DNA of 64,000 nt from Sphingobacteriia bacterium (GTDB taxonomy: Bacteria; Bacteroidota; Bacteroidia; Chitinophagales; Chitinophagaceae), in NCBI GenBank assembly GCA_015999745.1, contig JAECQP010000005.1, positions 1 through 64,000 of the forward strand, written 5' to 3'. The position numbers were made by a program, and so were the translations under genes. The first letter of the stretch is position 1; every line of letters starts with the position of its first letter. The notes under the pieces were generated by a model that saw nothing but the letters and a program-made list of their open reading frames with translations, had not been told where the DNA came from and did no database searches. Below, one piece after another: positions 17,864-26,040 of this stretch.

Positions 17864-18241
17864 ATGAAAAAAGACAAAATCATTTATTGGATCAGTACGA
17901 TCCTGATCTTTTTGTTTGAAGGCGTAATGCCTGCGCTTACATCGCAAACCGAAATGGCCAAAGAGGGTATCCGGCATTTAGGATATCCCGGTTATTTTGG
18001 AATAGCATTAACGATGTTTAAAGTAGCCGGTTCCATTATACTGGTTGTACCTAAACTCCCATCCTGGCTGAAGAAATTTGCTTATGCAGGATTTGTATAT
18101 GATTTTGTGTTTGCCAGTATCAGTCATACGGTGATTGATGGTGTTGGGGTTGGTACAGTTTTCCCATTTGTTGTGCTGGCAGTTCTGGGTGTTTCTTATT
18201 TCTATTACCAGAAACTCCAGGCCGTAGTTTCAGCAAAATAA
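17864..18241 (+). CDS. DoxX-like membrane protein
   Basis: 125 aa with four hydrophobic segments, matching the DoxX-like family layout: IIYWISTILIFLFEGVMPAL, the loop GIRHLGYPGYFGIALTMFKV typical of the family, then two more helices and a short Lys-containing tail. The inner-membrane protein's biochemical role is unsettled; some relatives are linked to quinone or redox stress. Twenty-five bases separate it from the VOC-family gene, so the two are probably co-expressed. Confidence 0.8.
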   Translation: MKKDKIIYWISTILIFLFEGVMPALTSQTEMAKEGIRHLGYPGYFGIALTMFKVAGSIILVVPKLPSWLKKFAYAGFVYDFVFASISHTVIDGVGVGTVFPFVVLAVLGVSYFYYQKLQAVVSAK

Positions 18242-18265
18242 TCAACAACCTTTAAAATAATTTAT

Positions 18266-19102
18266 ATGGTGAAGCCCATCTATCCTTGTTTGTGGTTTGA
18301 TGGAACTGCAAAAGCGGCAGCTGAATTCTACTGTTCAATATTTGAACAGTCATCCATCCGGTCAGATACTCCCATGGTAGTTGATTTTCAATTAAACGGA
18401 TTCAGGCTGATGGGATTGAACGGTGGGCCAATGTTTACAATTAACCCCTCCATTTCTTTGTTTGTCAACTGTGAAACGATCGAAGAAACCAATGCGATAT
18501 ACAATAAGCTGATTGAAGGGGGCTCGGCCATGATGCCGATTGATGAGTACCCCTGGAGCCCCCGTTATGGCTGGCTCAAAGATAAATTCGGGCTTACCTG
18601 GCAGGTGTCGCTGGTAAACAACCCCGGCGACCCGCGAAAAATCCGGCCAAGTTTCCTGTTTACAGGAGTCCGGTTTGGAAGGGCGGAAGAATCCATTGAT
18701 TTCTACAGAACTATATTCAATAATTCTACCAAGGATTTTGTGGTGAATTTTCCGGAAGGAGACGATTTTGAAGGGAAGCTGATGTACGGCGAATTTTCAT
18801 TGAACGGTTATGAGATGATTGCCATGGACGGACCGGGCGAGCATAAATTCGATTTTAATGAAGCCGTTTCCTTTGTGATAGAATGCGATACACAGGACGA
18901 AATTGATTATTACTGGAACAGGCTGACCCAGGAAGGCGAAGAGAGTATGTGCGGCTGGTTAAAAGACCGCTTTGGGGTAAGCTGGCAGGTTATTCCTTCT
19001 GCATTAAATGAACTGATGCAGGATCCTGAAAAGGCCCAACGGATTTTTACAGCCTTTCAGTCCATGAAAAAACTGGATCTGGCTAAGCTGATAGCTGCCT
19101 AA
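18266..19102 (+). CDS. Two-domain VOC/PhnB-like protein
   Basis: 278 aa, two copies of a vicinal-oxygen-chelate (glyoxalase-fold) unit. Domain 1 (IYPCLWFDGTAKAAAEFYCSI, then GWLKDKFGLTWQVS) and domain 2 (PSFLFTGVRFGRAEESIDFY, then GWLKDRFGVSWQVIP) share the same opening and closing motifs. This matches the PhnB/3-demethylubiquinone methyltransferase-like group, usually labelled that way although methyltransferase activity is unsupported. Metal ligands are uncertain. Cytoplasmic. The 3' end overlaps the convergent trehalase gene by four bases. Confidence 0.85.
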   Translation: MVKPIYPCLWFDGTAKAAAEFYCSIFEQSSIRSDTPMVVDFQLNGFRLMGLNGGPMFTINPSISLFVNCETIEETNAIYNKLIEGGSAMMPIDEYPWSPRYGWLKDKFGLTWQVSLVNNPGDPRKIRPSFLFTGVRFGRAEESIDFYRTIFNNSTKDFVVNFPEGDDFEGKLMYGEFSLNGYEMIAMDGPGEHKFDFNEAVSFVIECDTQDEIDYYWNRLTQEGEESMCGWLKDRFGVSWQVIPSALNELMQDPEKAQRIFTAFQSMKKLDLAKLIAA

Positions 19103-20589
19103 GCCTGTACTTCCCGTTGCATAGCCAGGTATACGCCGTTGGTCCAGCCAAAGCCATCCTGGTTCGGGTATTCACCGCCGCCGGCTGCCGCTTCGGGGTT
19201 GGTCACATCGTATTTTTCCATCATTTTACCTGTGTGTAAATAAGTGCGTTCATTAAGCGCCATCCAGTTGCTCCGGATCGTATTTGCGGTTGCCGAAGGA
19301 CCGTTGTTGTTCAGCCCCTTATAGGTAATCCATTGCAATGGCGCCCATCCGTTGGGTGCATCCCATTGCTGGCCGGTGTGATTTAATGTGGTCACTACTC
19401 CGCCGGGTTGCAGGAATTTTTTCGCAATCTGCTCCTCTGTAGCCGTCGCCTGCTCCAGGCTGGCGATGTGAAAGAAGAGCGGATACGCGGCAGCCAACGT
19501 ATAATGAGGTGTGTGTTGCCTGTTCACGAAATGGTAATCGAAGAAAAACCGGTGATCTTCGCTCCAGCAAAAATGACGGATGGCCAGCTTTCGCTGTTCT
19601 GCTTTCTGTAAATATTTCTTTCCGTTGTTGTTGTCCTGTTGTTCAAAATAGGCCATGGAGATCATGGTTTCGAGGAACTGTAATAAACAGTTCAGGTCTA
19701 CCGGAATAATGGAAGTGGTTTCGATGGTATGCATGTTTTCCCCATCTGCAAACCACCTGCTGCTGAAATCCCAGCCTGATTCTGCCGCTGCACGGATGTT
19801 TCTGTATACCTCCGCTTCAGGCTGCTGCGATACTGCTGCAATATGACGGTCTTCTGCAAAGGCTTCTGGTCTTGGCCCTTCCCTGTCGTCCCAGTATCTG
19901 TTCAATACTGCACCGTTATGGAGCCTTACCACTCTTCTGTGTGTGGTCTTTTCTGCGTGGAGGGTGCCGGCCCCATCCATCCAGAACGCGTATTCTTTTT
20001 CCAGTTGCGGCAGGTATTGCTGTAGTACCGAAATGCTTTTGGATTCCATTAATACAGAAACCATCATGGCAAAGAAAGGGGGCTGGGAACGCCCCAGGTA
20101 ATAGGTTCTGTTGCCATTGGGTATAAAGCCGAACTGATCAATCAGGTGGGCAAAATTGCCGACCATCTGCTCAATCAGATCGGTTCTGCCGCTTACCTGC
20201 AACCCAAGCATGGTAAAGTAGCTGTCCCAGTAATAAATTTCCCTGAATCTGCCACCGGGAACAAGATACAGGTGCGGCAGGGGGATCAACGTGCCGGATT
20301 GCTGATCGGGTTCCCTGGTTAGTTCATTCCACAAATCATTCAGGTGCGTTTGAATGGGTTTTTGGTTGGAATGATAGGTACTGTTCTGCTCTTCGGGAAA
20401 GATAAAATGTTCCGTTACAAATTTTTTCAGTGAAAAACCTTCCAGGTCTTTCTGTGCATGGTATTGTTGCAGTATGTTTCCGGCAGTATCACGGGGTGTA
20501 CAATCAACAAAGAACTTCGAGTCGGGAAAAATGCCACTCAACTGAACATCTTCATAAAGCGGGGACAGGGATTCAATATAAAAAAGCAT
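19099..20589 (-). CDS. treF: Alpha,alpha-trehalase (GH37), cytoplasmic type
   Basis: 496 aa. Both GH37 signatures are present: PGGRFREIYYWDSYFTMLGL at about residues 110-130 and QWDAPNGWAPLQW near residue 420. FADSKFF-like IFPDSKFFVDCTP at the N-terminus matches TreF-type enzymes, and there is no signal peptide. The enzyme splits trehalose into two glucose by inversion. The gene follows an MFS permease gene on the same strand by about 36 bases, consistent with uptake followed by hydrolysis. It may equally turn over endogenous trehalose. Confidence 0.92.
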   Translation of the reverse strand: MLFYIESLSPLYEDVQLSGIFPDSKFFVDCTPRDTAGNILQQYHAQKDLEGFSLKKFVTEHFIFPEEQNSTYHSNQKPIQTHLNDLWNELTREPDQQSGTLIPLPHLYLVPGGRFREIYYWDSYFTMLGLQVSGRTDLIEQMVGNFAHLIDQFGFIPNGNRTYYLGRSQPPFFAMMVSVLMESKSISVLQQYLPQLEKEYAFWMDGAGTLHAEKTTHRRVVRLHNGAVLNRYWDDREGPRPEAFAEDRHIAAVSQQPEAEVYRNIRAAAESGWDFSSRWFADGENMHTIETTSIIPVDLNCLLQFLETMISMAYFEQQDNNNGKKYLQKAEQRKLAIRHFCWSEDHRFFFDYHFVNRQHTPHYTLAAAYPLFFHIASLEQATATEEQIAKKFLQPGGVVTTLNHTGQQWDAPNGWAPLQWITYKGLNNNGPSATANTIRSNWMALNERTYLHTGKMMEKYDVTNPEAAAGGGEYPNQDGFGWTNGVYLAMQREVQA

Positions 20590-20625
20590 GGTATTGGATT
20601 AAGGGTAACACAGAAATTGAGCCGG

Positions 20626-21867
20626 TCAGGAAAGTAGCCGGGCGGTTTTAAGTTGCATACGGTTGAACAGTATCAGGCAGGCCAGCAGTATTCCCATCGG
20701 GATCAGGGAAAAATAAAAAGCGTTTTGTCCGCCGTATTGTTCAAAAATATGGCCGGTGATGATGGATCCGGTTGTTCCGCCCAATGCCGAAAAAATGATG
20801 ATCAGGCCCGACATTAATCCATGTTTCTTTTTGGGAAGCGTACTTAATATAATCGAGTTCACCGCAGGGTATATCGGCGCCAGCAATAAACCGATCAGTG
20901 GAAAAATGAATGCGGCCACCGGGGCATCAGTCCAGCCTGTAACAGCCTTGCCGCCGGCGCTGCCAGCCAGCGGAATAGCCAGCAATACCAATGAACCCGC
21001 AGTAAGTAAGCAAATACTCAGTACATACAGCCAGTTGAATTTTTTCATCAGGATGCCGGCCAGAAAACGGCCCAGTGCCGTTGATCCCGCCAGGATACCG
21101 GCCATCTGAATGCTCAGTGCAACCGGCAATAGCAGCACTTTGTTGTTATAAGTGGGTAGCCAGCTCATGATACTTTGCTCAATCAATACATAAAAGAATG
21201 CGCAAACAATGAAAATCAATACCAGCGGGCTGGCCAGTAGCTTAAACATCTGAGCGAACTCACTGGCAAGCGATTCATTTTTTTCGGCTTTAATGGAGGA
21301 CTCGTCCAGCGGGGTACTCAGCAACAACAGGAAGGCAACAACCGATAATGCGCCGAGTACATAATATACATCCAGCCAAGCGGTGGAAGCAGGGTCACTA
21401 CTGTCTGCAAAATAGCTGAAAATGAAATAGCCTGTGAGAATCCCCACCATAAAAAAAGACTCAATAAAACTCATGAGGCTGATATGTTCTTTCTCTGAAC
21501 TGGTTACCAAACCAATGGTGCTGTATACCGACATTTTAATGAGGGCGAAACTGCTGCCCACAGCAGCAAACAATAATTTGGTAGCGCCAAAGCTATGGGT
21601 GGAGGGCATGATCAGGCAGATGGATGCAATAAATCCCAATGCAATCAGCATGGCGTTTTTGTAGCCAATACGAACAATATAGGAGGAGAGCAGAAAAGAT
21701 ACTATGGCTATGCTGAGGTCTTTGAATGCTTCCAGTATGGAGGCATCGCCCTGGCTGATGCCGTAATTATTCTGCACCTGCAGAATGACGGTTCCCACAC
21801 TGTTCAGCAGAATGGCGAACACAAAATAGTTCAGAAAAAGTGCAGTCTTGATTTTCCAGAATTTCAT
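20626..21867 (-). CDS. MFS transporter, possibly sugar/trehalose uptake
   Basis: 413 aa from the ATG at 21867 (MKFWKIKTALFLNYFVFAI); the frame to 21924 adds a non-hydrophobic leader and is rejected. About twelve membrane segments. The substrate class cannot be read from motifs; position immediately upstream of trehalase on the same strand suggests a disaccharide. LPKKKHGLMSGLIIIFSALGG resembles the loop 10-11 region of Bacteroidetes FucP/NagP-like permeases. Likely one operon with trehalase. Confidence 0.8.
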   Translation of the reverse strand: MKFWKIKTALFLNYFVFAILLNSVGTVILQVQNNYGISQGDASILEAFKDLSIAIVSFLLSSYIVRIGYKNAMLIALGFIASICLIMPSTHSFGATKLLFAAVGSSFALIKMSVYSTIGLVTSSEKEHISLMSFIESFFMVGILTGYFIFSYFADSSDPASTAWLDVYYVLGALSVVAFLLLLSTPLDESSIKAEKNESLASEFAQMFKLLASPLVLIFIVCAFFYVLIEQSIMSWLPTYNNKVLLLPVALSIQMAGILAGSTALGRFLAGILMKKFNWLYVLSICLLTAGSLVLLAIPLAGSAGGKAVTGWTDAPVAAFIFPLIGLLLAPIYPAVNSIILSTLPKKKHGLMSGLIIIFSALGGTTGSIITGHIFEQYGGQNAFYFSLIPMGILLACLILFNRMQLKTARLLS

Positions 21868-21953
21868 TGGCAAGGTGTTAGAAATACAATTTAAGACATC
21901 CTGCCCAATGTTTTGCCACAACATCTTTCAGGGAACCTTTCTATCTTTATCCC

Positions 21954-22418
21954 ATGAGATGGATTGTAGCTGCTGTTTTGCTGTTTAGCCTGGGTGCCTG
22001 TACCTCATCCACTGTAACACAGTACCACGCATTTCGTTTAAAACCCGGTCAGGATTTGTATGGATCCATTGATTCTGTGGTAAAGGCCCAAAAAATCAAA
22101 GCCGGCTGGGTGGTAACCTGCGCGGGAAGCCTTACTGCATACAATATCCGTTTCGCCAATATGCCCGAAGGTGCAAAGGGTACCGGTCATTTTGAGATCG
22201 TGAGTTTGGCAGGAACCCTATCCACCGAAGGCGCTCATCTTCATCTCTCGGTTTCCGACAGCACCGGAAAAACCATTGGCGGCCATTTGCTGGACGGGTG
22301 TAAAATTTATACAACAGCCGAAGTGGTAATTGCTGCTTCCGATGCATTCATATTCAGCAGGGAAGAAGATGGAACTACTCCCTGGAAAGAACTGCAAATA
22401 AAAAAGGGCAAGCGGTAA
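21954..22418 (+). CDS. PPC/DUF296-domain lipoprotein
   Basis: 154 aa. The N-terminus MRWIVAAVLLFSLGACTSS is a lipoprotein signal with an LGAC lipobox. The rest is a PPC (DUF296) domain: YHAFRLKPGQDLYGSIDSVV, GWVVTCAGSLTAYNIRFAN, then GAHLHLSVSDSTGKTIGGHL with the conserved His pair of the metal-binding site. PPC domains are best known from plant AT-hook proteins and cytoplasmic bacterial homologues; export as a lipoprotein argues against DNA binding here. Its stop codon lies inside the loop of a bidirectional terminator. Confidence 0.8.
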   Translation: MRWIVAAVLLFSLGACTSSTVTQYHAFRLKPGQDLYGSIDSVVKAQKIKAGWVVTCAGSLTAYNIRFANMPEGAKGTGHFEIVSLAGTLSTEGAHLHLSVSDSTGKTIGGHLLDGCKIYTTAEVVIAASDAFIFSREEDGTTPWKELQIKKGKR

Positions 22419-22432
22419 GCTTGCCCTTTTTT
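22401..22432. terminator. Bidirectional intrinsic terminator
   Basis: A5, then GGGCAAGC (22406-22413), loop GGTAA, GCTTGCCC (22419-22426), then T6. The perfect 8-bp stem flanked by A and T tracts works in both directions and serves the convergent PPC-lipoprotein and S9 peptidase genes. The TAA stop of the former is the last three bases of the loop. Confidence 0.9.
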
Positions 22433-22445
22433 AACAAAGATTACG

Positions 22446-24863
22446 CTATTTAGCATTCTTCACATATTTCTCCAGCCACTGGAATTGTTCCCAGAGGGCA
22501 TGCAAAATATTCTCCTTTCCTCTGTAACCATGGGCCTCATAAGGCAGGTAAACAAATCTTACCGTGCCGCCATTTCCTTTGATAGCTGCGAATAAGCGCT
22601 CACTGTTAATAGGGAAAGTGCCCGTGTTATCGTCCGCTTCACCATGAATTAAAAGGATCGGGGTTTTGATTTTATCGGCATAACTGAACGGACTCATTTC
22701 ATAATACAACTGCGGCGCCTGCCAGTAAGTGCGGTCTTCGTTCTGGAATCCGAAAGGAGTGAGCGTTCTGTTGTAGGCGCCACTACGTGCCAGTCCTGCC
22801 TTGAACAGGTTGGTATGCGCCAGCAGGTTCGCTGTCATGAAGGCGCCGTAACTATGTCCGCCAACTGCCACCCTGTTTTTATCGGCCACGCCCATACCAG
22901 ACAACTGGTCGATTGCAGCTTCCGCATTTAATTTCAGCTGCGCTATAAAATTGTCGTTCGGCTTTTTGTCTGTGCCGGGAGCTACTATGGGCATTTCGGC
23001 ATTATCCAATACCGCATATCCCTGTGTTACATAATAAATCGGGGAGCCCCAGCTCAACGCAGTGAAACGATCCTTGCTGCCACGCACCTGTGCCGCATCT
23101 GCAGCAGAGTTGAACTCGCGGGGGTAAGCCCAGATCAGCAGGGGCAGCGGGCCATCCTTGTCTTTATCGTATCCTCTTGGTAAATACAGATCGCCGGTTA
23201 AATCAACCCCGTCTGCTCTCTTGTATTTGATTTTTTCTTTGCTTACGCCCACCAATGCCGGGTAAGGGTTGGTGAAACTGGTAATGCTTTTGTCTGCAAT
23301 ACGCAGCACCAGGTTCCGGATGTAATAGTTGGGAACTTCTGTTTGAGATTCTTTCCTGGTAACCAGGGTAAGCTTATCTGCATCCAGCACTTCTGCAACA
23401 GATTCAAAGCTGCCTTCGCTGCAACGCCAGATGATTTCATTTTGTTTGGTAACCAGGTCGAACCTGGCTAAGAAAGGAAGGTCTCCTTTGGGAGAAGAAC
23501 CCGTTGTATTGTTCATCAGCAGTTTAGTGCCGTTGTCTACTGTAATGACCACTTCTCTGCCGTATTTATTTTTTCCGGTAACAGGGCTGCCCGGATTGTT
23601 ATAGGCATCGGTCATATTGCGCTCATACAGCAATTCAATGCTTTCGGTAGCAGGGTTGTAGCGGCTCACACGAGTGCTTTGTTTACTTCTGGAAATTTCG
23701 TTTACCAGGGCCAGGGTTTCATTGCCCCAACTGGTACCGGCATAACGTAGTTTGGTTTTGAACAGTTCTTTGGCAGGACCATTAAACGGCGCAGCCAGCG
23801 CAAATACTGCATCGTGGAATGCTACATTTTTTTTGATCAGGCCACTGTCGAGCGGCATTGCCCAGGTAATGACAGCCGCTTCATCATCTTTCCAGTCGAA
23901 GGCTCTCGGTACATTCTGTGTATTATCATAGCCGGAAGGTGTTCCTTCGGTAGAAGGCAATTCCGCCAGCAGTTTGATGGTTTTGCCGCTTAAATCTGTA
24001 ATAACATAATGAGCGGGGAACCCGTTGGCCGTTACGAGGTAGGAGAAAGGTTTCTGGATCTGGCGCTGCAATAAATATTTTTTATCGGGAGACAGGCTGA
24101 AATTGCCGAGAATGCAGGGTTTGCCAATATTGGTTTCCACACCGTTCCTGTGCAGTACCAGTTGAGCGGTAGCATAAAATTCAAAAATCTGCTCATCATA
24201 GGGGCTCTTGATCAAATCCTGGAAAGTAGGACTGGGAGCTGTTTTCCCGAGATTCTGCTGAATGGTTGGGCCCTTTGGTGTGATGGGGCGCTTAGGTGCA
24301 TTGGCAGCAGGCTGTGTGGCGGCCTTGTACAGCAGGGTGTTGTCGTCTACCCAGGTGAAGGCGGCGCCTAATACCGTATTTACAGGTTTCTTATTGATTT
24401 TAACTGCCTTTTGAGTGGCTACGTCAATCATATAAAGGTCTACCTGTGTGCCGGTTGTATTGGTGAATGCAATCTTTGTTTGGGATGGGCTCCATACTGC
24501 ATTGCCGGCAAGCAGGTTGGTCGGAAGACCGGTTATTTTATATTCCTTGTTGGCCGGAATATTTTTCAGGATGAAATTGTTGATGAAGCTCTGCCTGCTG
24601 GGGGAGAAGTTGTTTGGGTTTAAACGCATCCCGGCAACACGCAGTTCGGGTTGCCCCAACTCTTCCACCGTTGGATAAGAATTTCTTTCGCTGAGCAACA
24701 TCCAGTTGGCTTTGCCATCCAGGCTTACGGCAGGCGTTGGTTTTGCCAGCAACAGATCGGCTATATCTTTTGGCGGCGTCTGGTAAGAGGTTGCGTCCTG
24801 TGCCTGTGCTGTTGCAAAGCCCAACAACAGCCAAAAGCAAATAAGTGATTTGAGTTTAAACAT
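22446..24863 (-). CDS. Secreted S9 peptidase, glutamyl endopeptidase-like
   Basis: 805 aa from the ATG at 24863 (MFKLKSLICFWLLLGFATAQA, a signal peptide). The catalytic domain has S671 in VGGHSYGAFMTANLLAH, an Asp at about 744 in HGEADDNTGTFP and H778 in YEAHGYRGKEN. GAYNRTLTPFGFQNEDRT just after the Ser is the hallmark of the S9D group that includes chloroplast glutamyl endopeptidase, distinct from the other S9 enzyme at 11.1-14.1 kb. The N-terminal two thirds form the beta-propeller gate. Periplasmic or surface peptide degradation is likely. Monocistronic. Confidence 0.9.
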   Translation of the reverse strand: MFKLKSLICFWLLLGFATAQAQDATSYQTPPKDIADLLLAKPTPAVSLDGKANWMLLSERNSYPTVEELGQPELRVAGMRLNPNNFSPSRQSFINNFILKNIPANKEYKITGLPTNLLAGNAVWSPSQTKIAFTNTTGTQVDLYMIDVATQKAVKINKKPVNTVLGAAFTWVDDNTLLYKAATQPAANAPKRPITPKGPTIQQNLGKTAPSPTFQDLIKSPYDEQIFEFYATAQLVLHRNGVETNIGKPCILGNFSLSPDKKYLLQRQIQKPFSYLVTANGFPAHYVITDLSGKTIKLLAELPSTEGTPSGYDNTQNVPRAFDWKDDEAAVITWAMPLDSGLIKKNVAFHDAVFALAAPFNGPAKELFKTKLRYAGTSWGNETLALVNEISRSKQSTRVSRYNPATESIELLYERNMTDAYNNPGSPVTGKNKYGREVVITVDNGTKLLMNNTTGSSPKGDLPFLARFDLVTKQNEIIWRCSEGSFESVAEVLDADKLTLVTRKESQTEVPNYYIRNLVLRIADKSITSFTNPYPALVGVSKEKIKYKRADGVDLTGDLYLPRGYDKDKDGPLPLLIWAYPREFNSAADAAQVRGSKDRFTALSWGSPIYYVTQGYAVLDNAEMPIVAPGTDKKPNDNFIAQLKLNAEAAIDQLSGMGVADKNRVAVGGHSYGAFMTANLLAHTNLFKAGLARSGAYNRTLTPFGFQNEDRTYWQAPQLYYEMSPFSYADKIKTPILLIHGEADDNTGTFPINSERLFAAIKGNGGTVRFVYLPYEAHGYRGKENILHALWEQFQWLEKYVKNAK

Positions 24864-24973
24864 AATGATTGGTTTAGAAGAAATAATTGATGCACCCCGC
24901 ACTAGCAGGGGGAGCCTAAATTAATGATAAAATGGGGCCATCCGGCTCCGAATCGGTGGATGACCAAAAATAA

Positions 24974-25005
24974 TTTGCGGGTATAAGCCGGCTGCTGTAC
25001 TTTTG
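24974..25005 (+). promoter_or_regulatory. his operon promoter (TTTG-N20-TAnnTTTG)
   Basis: TTTG at 24974-24977 and TACTTTTG at 24998-25005, 20 bases apart, match the Bacteroidetes sigma-A consensus exactly. The expected start of transcription is around 25009-25012, two to five bases before the leader-peptide ATG at 25014. Confidence 0.75.
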
Positions 25006-25013
25006 CTGTCTAA

Positions 25014-25064
25014 ATGAAACAAAAACTGCATATCCACCATCATCATTTCTTACCCAGGGGGTAG
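25014..25064 (+). CDS. hisL: his operon leader peptide (16 aa, five His codons)
   Basis: Reads MKQKLHIHHHHFLPRG then TAG. Codons 6 and 8-11 are His (CAT, CAC, CAT, CAT, CAT), interrupted only by one Ile. This is the hallmark of a histidine attenuation leader: ribosomes pause on the His run when charged tRNA-His is scarce. It starts eight bases after the -7 box, so its message is close to leaderless. The stop codon overlaps the candidate antiterminator arm (25060-25066) and a terminator follows 38 bases later, directly before hisG. It is too short for standard gene callers. Confidence 0.85.
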   Translation: MKQKLHIHHHHFLPRG

Positions 25065-25110
25065 GCAATTGGCGTGTATGTAAACCAAATACAAATCAGT
25101 GAAGCTTACC
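25051..25110 (+). promoter_or_regulatory. his attenuator: protector and antiterminator pairings
   Basis: Segment 25051-25055 (TACCC) can pair with 25059-25063 (GGGTA) as a small protector hairpin. Segment 25060-25066 (GGTAGGC) can instead pair with 25104-25110 (GCTTACC), seven base pairs with one G.U. That uses the left arm of the terminator. A ribosome stalled on the last His codon (25044-25046) should leave 25060-25066 exposed; one at the stop codon (25062-25064) covers it. Pairings were worked out by hand; no folding energies were computed. Confidence 0.65.
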
Positions 25111-25134
25111 AGTTTGGTAAGCTTTTTTATTTTT
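25102..25134 (+). terminator. his operon attenuator terminator
   Basis: AAGCTTACC (25102-25110), loop AGTTT, GGTAAGCTT (25116-25124): a perfect 9-bp stem, then TTTT and a further T-rich stretch. It lies between the leader peptide and hisG, where a terminator makes sense only as an attenuator. Confidence 0.85.
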
Positions 25135-25140
25135 AAGACT

Positions 25141-26019
25141 ATGAGCAATCCAATGAACACCAACAGTAAACTGAAATTAGCGATTCAAAAAAGTGGCAGG
25201 CTGCACGATGATTCTGTACGCCTTTTAAAAGAATGCGGTATTGATATCAGTAATGGCATCAATAAGCTGAAGGCCGATGCAACCAATTTCCCCATAGAAG
25301 TGTTTTTTCTGAGAGACGATGATATTCCGCAATATGTGGAAGACGGCGTGGCGGATATTGGATTTGTGGGAGAGAACGTGGTTTTTGAGAAAAAGAAAAA
25401 AGTAGTTGTTACGGAAAAACTGGGTTTCGGTAAATGCCGCCTGAGTATGGCCATTCAACGCAATGAACAGTACACGGGTATAGGTTTTTTACAGGGGAAG
25501 AAAATCGCCACCAGTTACCCGGTGATTGTATCGGACTACCTGAAGTCGAATGGTGTTGATGCCGAAATTCATGAAATCAGCGGAAGCGTGGAAATAGCGC
25601 CGGGTATAGGGCTGGCCGATGCCATCTGCGACCTGGTGAGCAGCGGATCAACCCTGTTCATGAACGGATTGAAAGAGGCAGAAATTATTCTGCAATCTCA
25701 GGCGGTGCTGATTAAGAATGATGGACTGGGTGCCGGTAAGCAGCAATTGCTGGATCGTTTACTGTTCCGCATACAGGCGGTGAAAAAAGCCAGGAACAAT
25801 AAATACATTCTGCTGAATGCCCCCAATCATAAGCTGAAAGAAATCATTGGTCTGCTGCCGGGTATGAAAAGCCCTACGGTATTGCCATTGGCCGAGGAAG
25901 GCTGGAGCAGTGTACACAGTGTGTTGAATGAAAATGAATTCTGGGAGATCATTGAGCAACTGAAAGCAGCTGGCGCTCAGGGTATTTTGGTCGTACCGAT
26001 CGAAAAAATGATTATTTAA
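25141..26019 (+). CDS. hisG: ATP phosphoribosyltransferase, long form
   Basis: 292 aa from the ATG at 25141 (MSNPMNTNSKLKLAIQKSGR); ATG 25153 is also possible. A GTG at 25099 keeps the frame open but would translate the attenuator stem and is rejected. The catalytic domains contain ESL-like VRLLKECGI, DIPQYVEDGVADIGFVGENV and the PRPP loop ISGSVEIAPGIGLADAICDLVSSGSTL. The C-terminal ~80 residues (SPTVLPLAEEGWSSVHSVL) are the ACT-like histidine-binding domain of the long form, so no HisZ is needed. It catalyses the first step of histidine synthesis and is feedback-inhibited by His. First gene after the leader. Confidence 0.95.
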   Translation: MSNPMNTNSKLKLAIQKSGRLHDDSVRLLKECGIDISNGINKLKADATNFPIEVFFLRDDDIPQYVEDGVADIGFVGENVVFEKKKKVVVTEKLGFGKCRLSMAIQRNEQYTGIGFLQGKKIATSYPVIVSDYLKSNGVDAEIHEISGSVEIAPGIGLADAICDLVSSGSTLFMNGLKEAEIILQSQAVLIKNDGLGAGKQQLLDRLLFRIQAVKKARNNKYILLNAPNHKLKEIIGLLPGMKSPTVLPLAEEGWSSVHSVLNENEFWEIIEQLKAAGAQGILVVPIEKMII

Positions 26020-26040
26020 CCTTTTAAACTGGTGATCATG

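Noticed and set aside
24895-24912. GC-rich hairpin in the 5' region of the minus-strand S9 peptidase gene
   Set aside because: A four- to six-pair stem with a bulged base and no T tract; no riboswitch-like context could be supported.
25099-25140. GTG start extending hisG by 14 codons
   Set aside because: The extension would translate the stem and U-tract of the attenuator terminator and has no similarity to HisG N-termini; ATG 25141 or 25153 fits the family.
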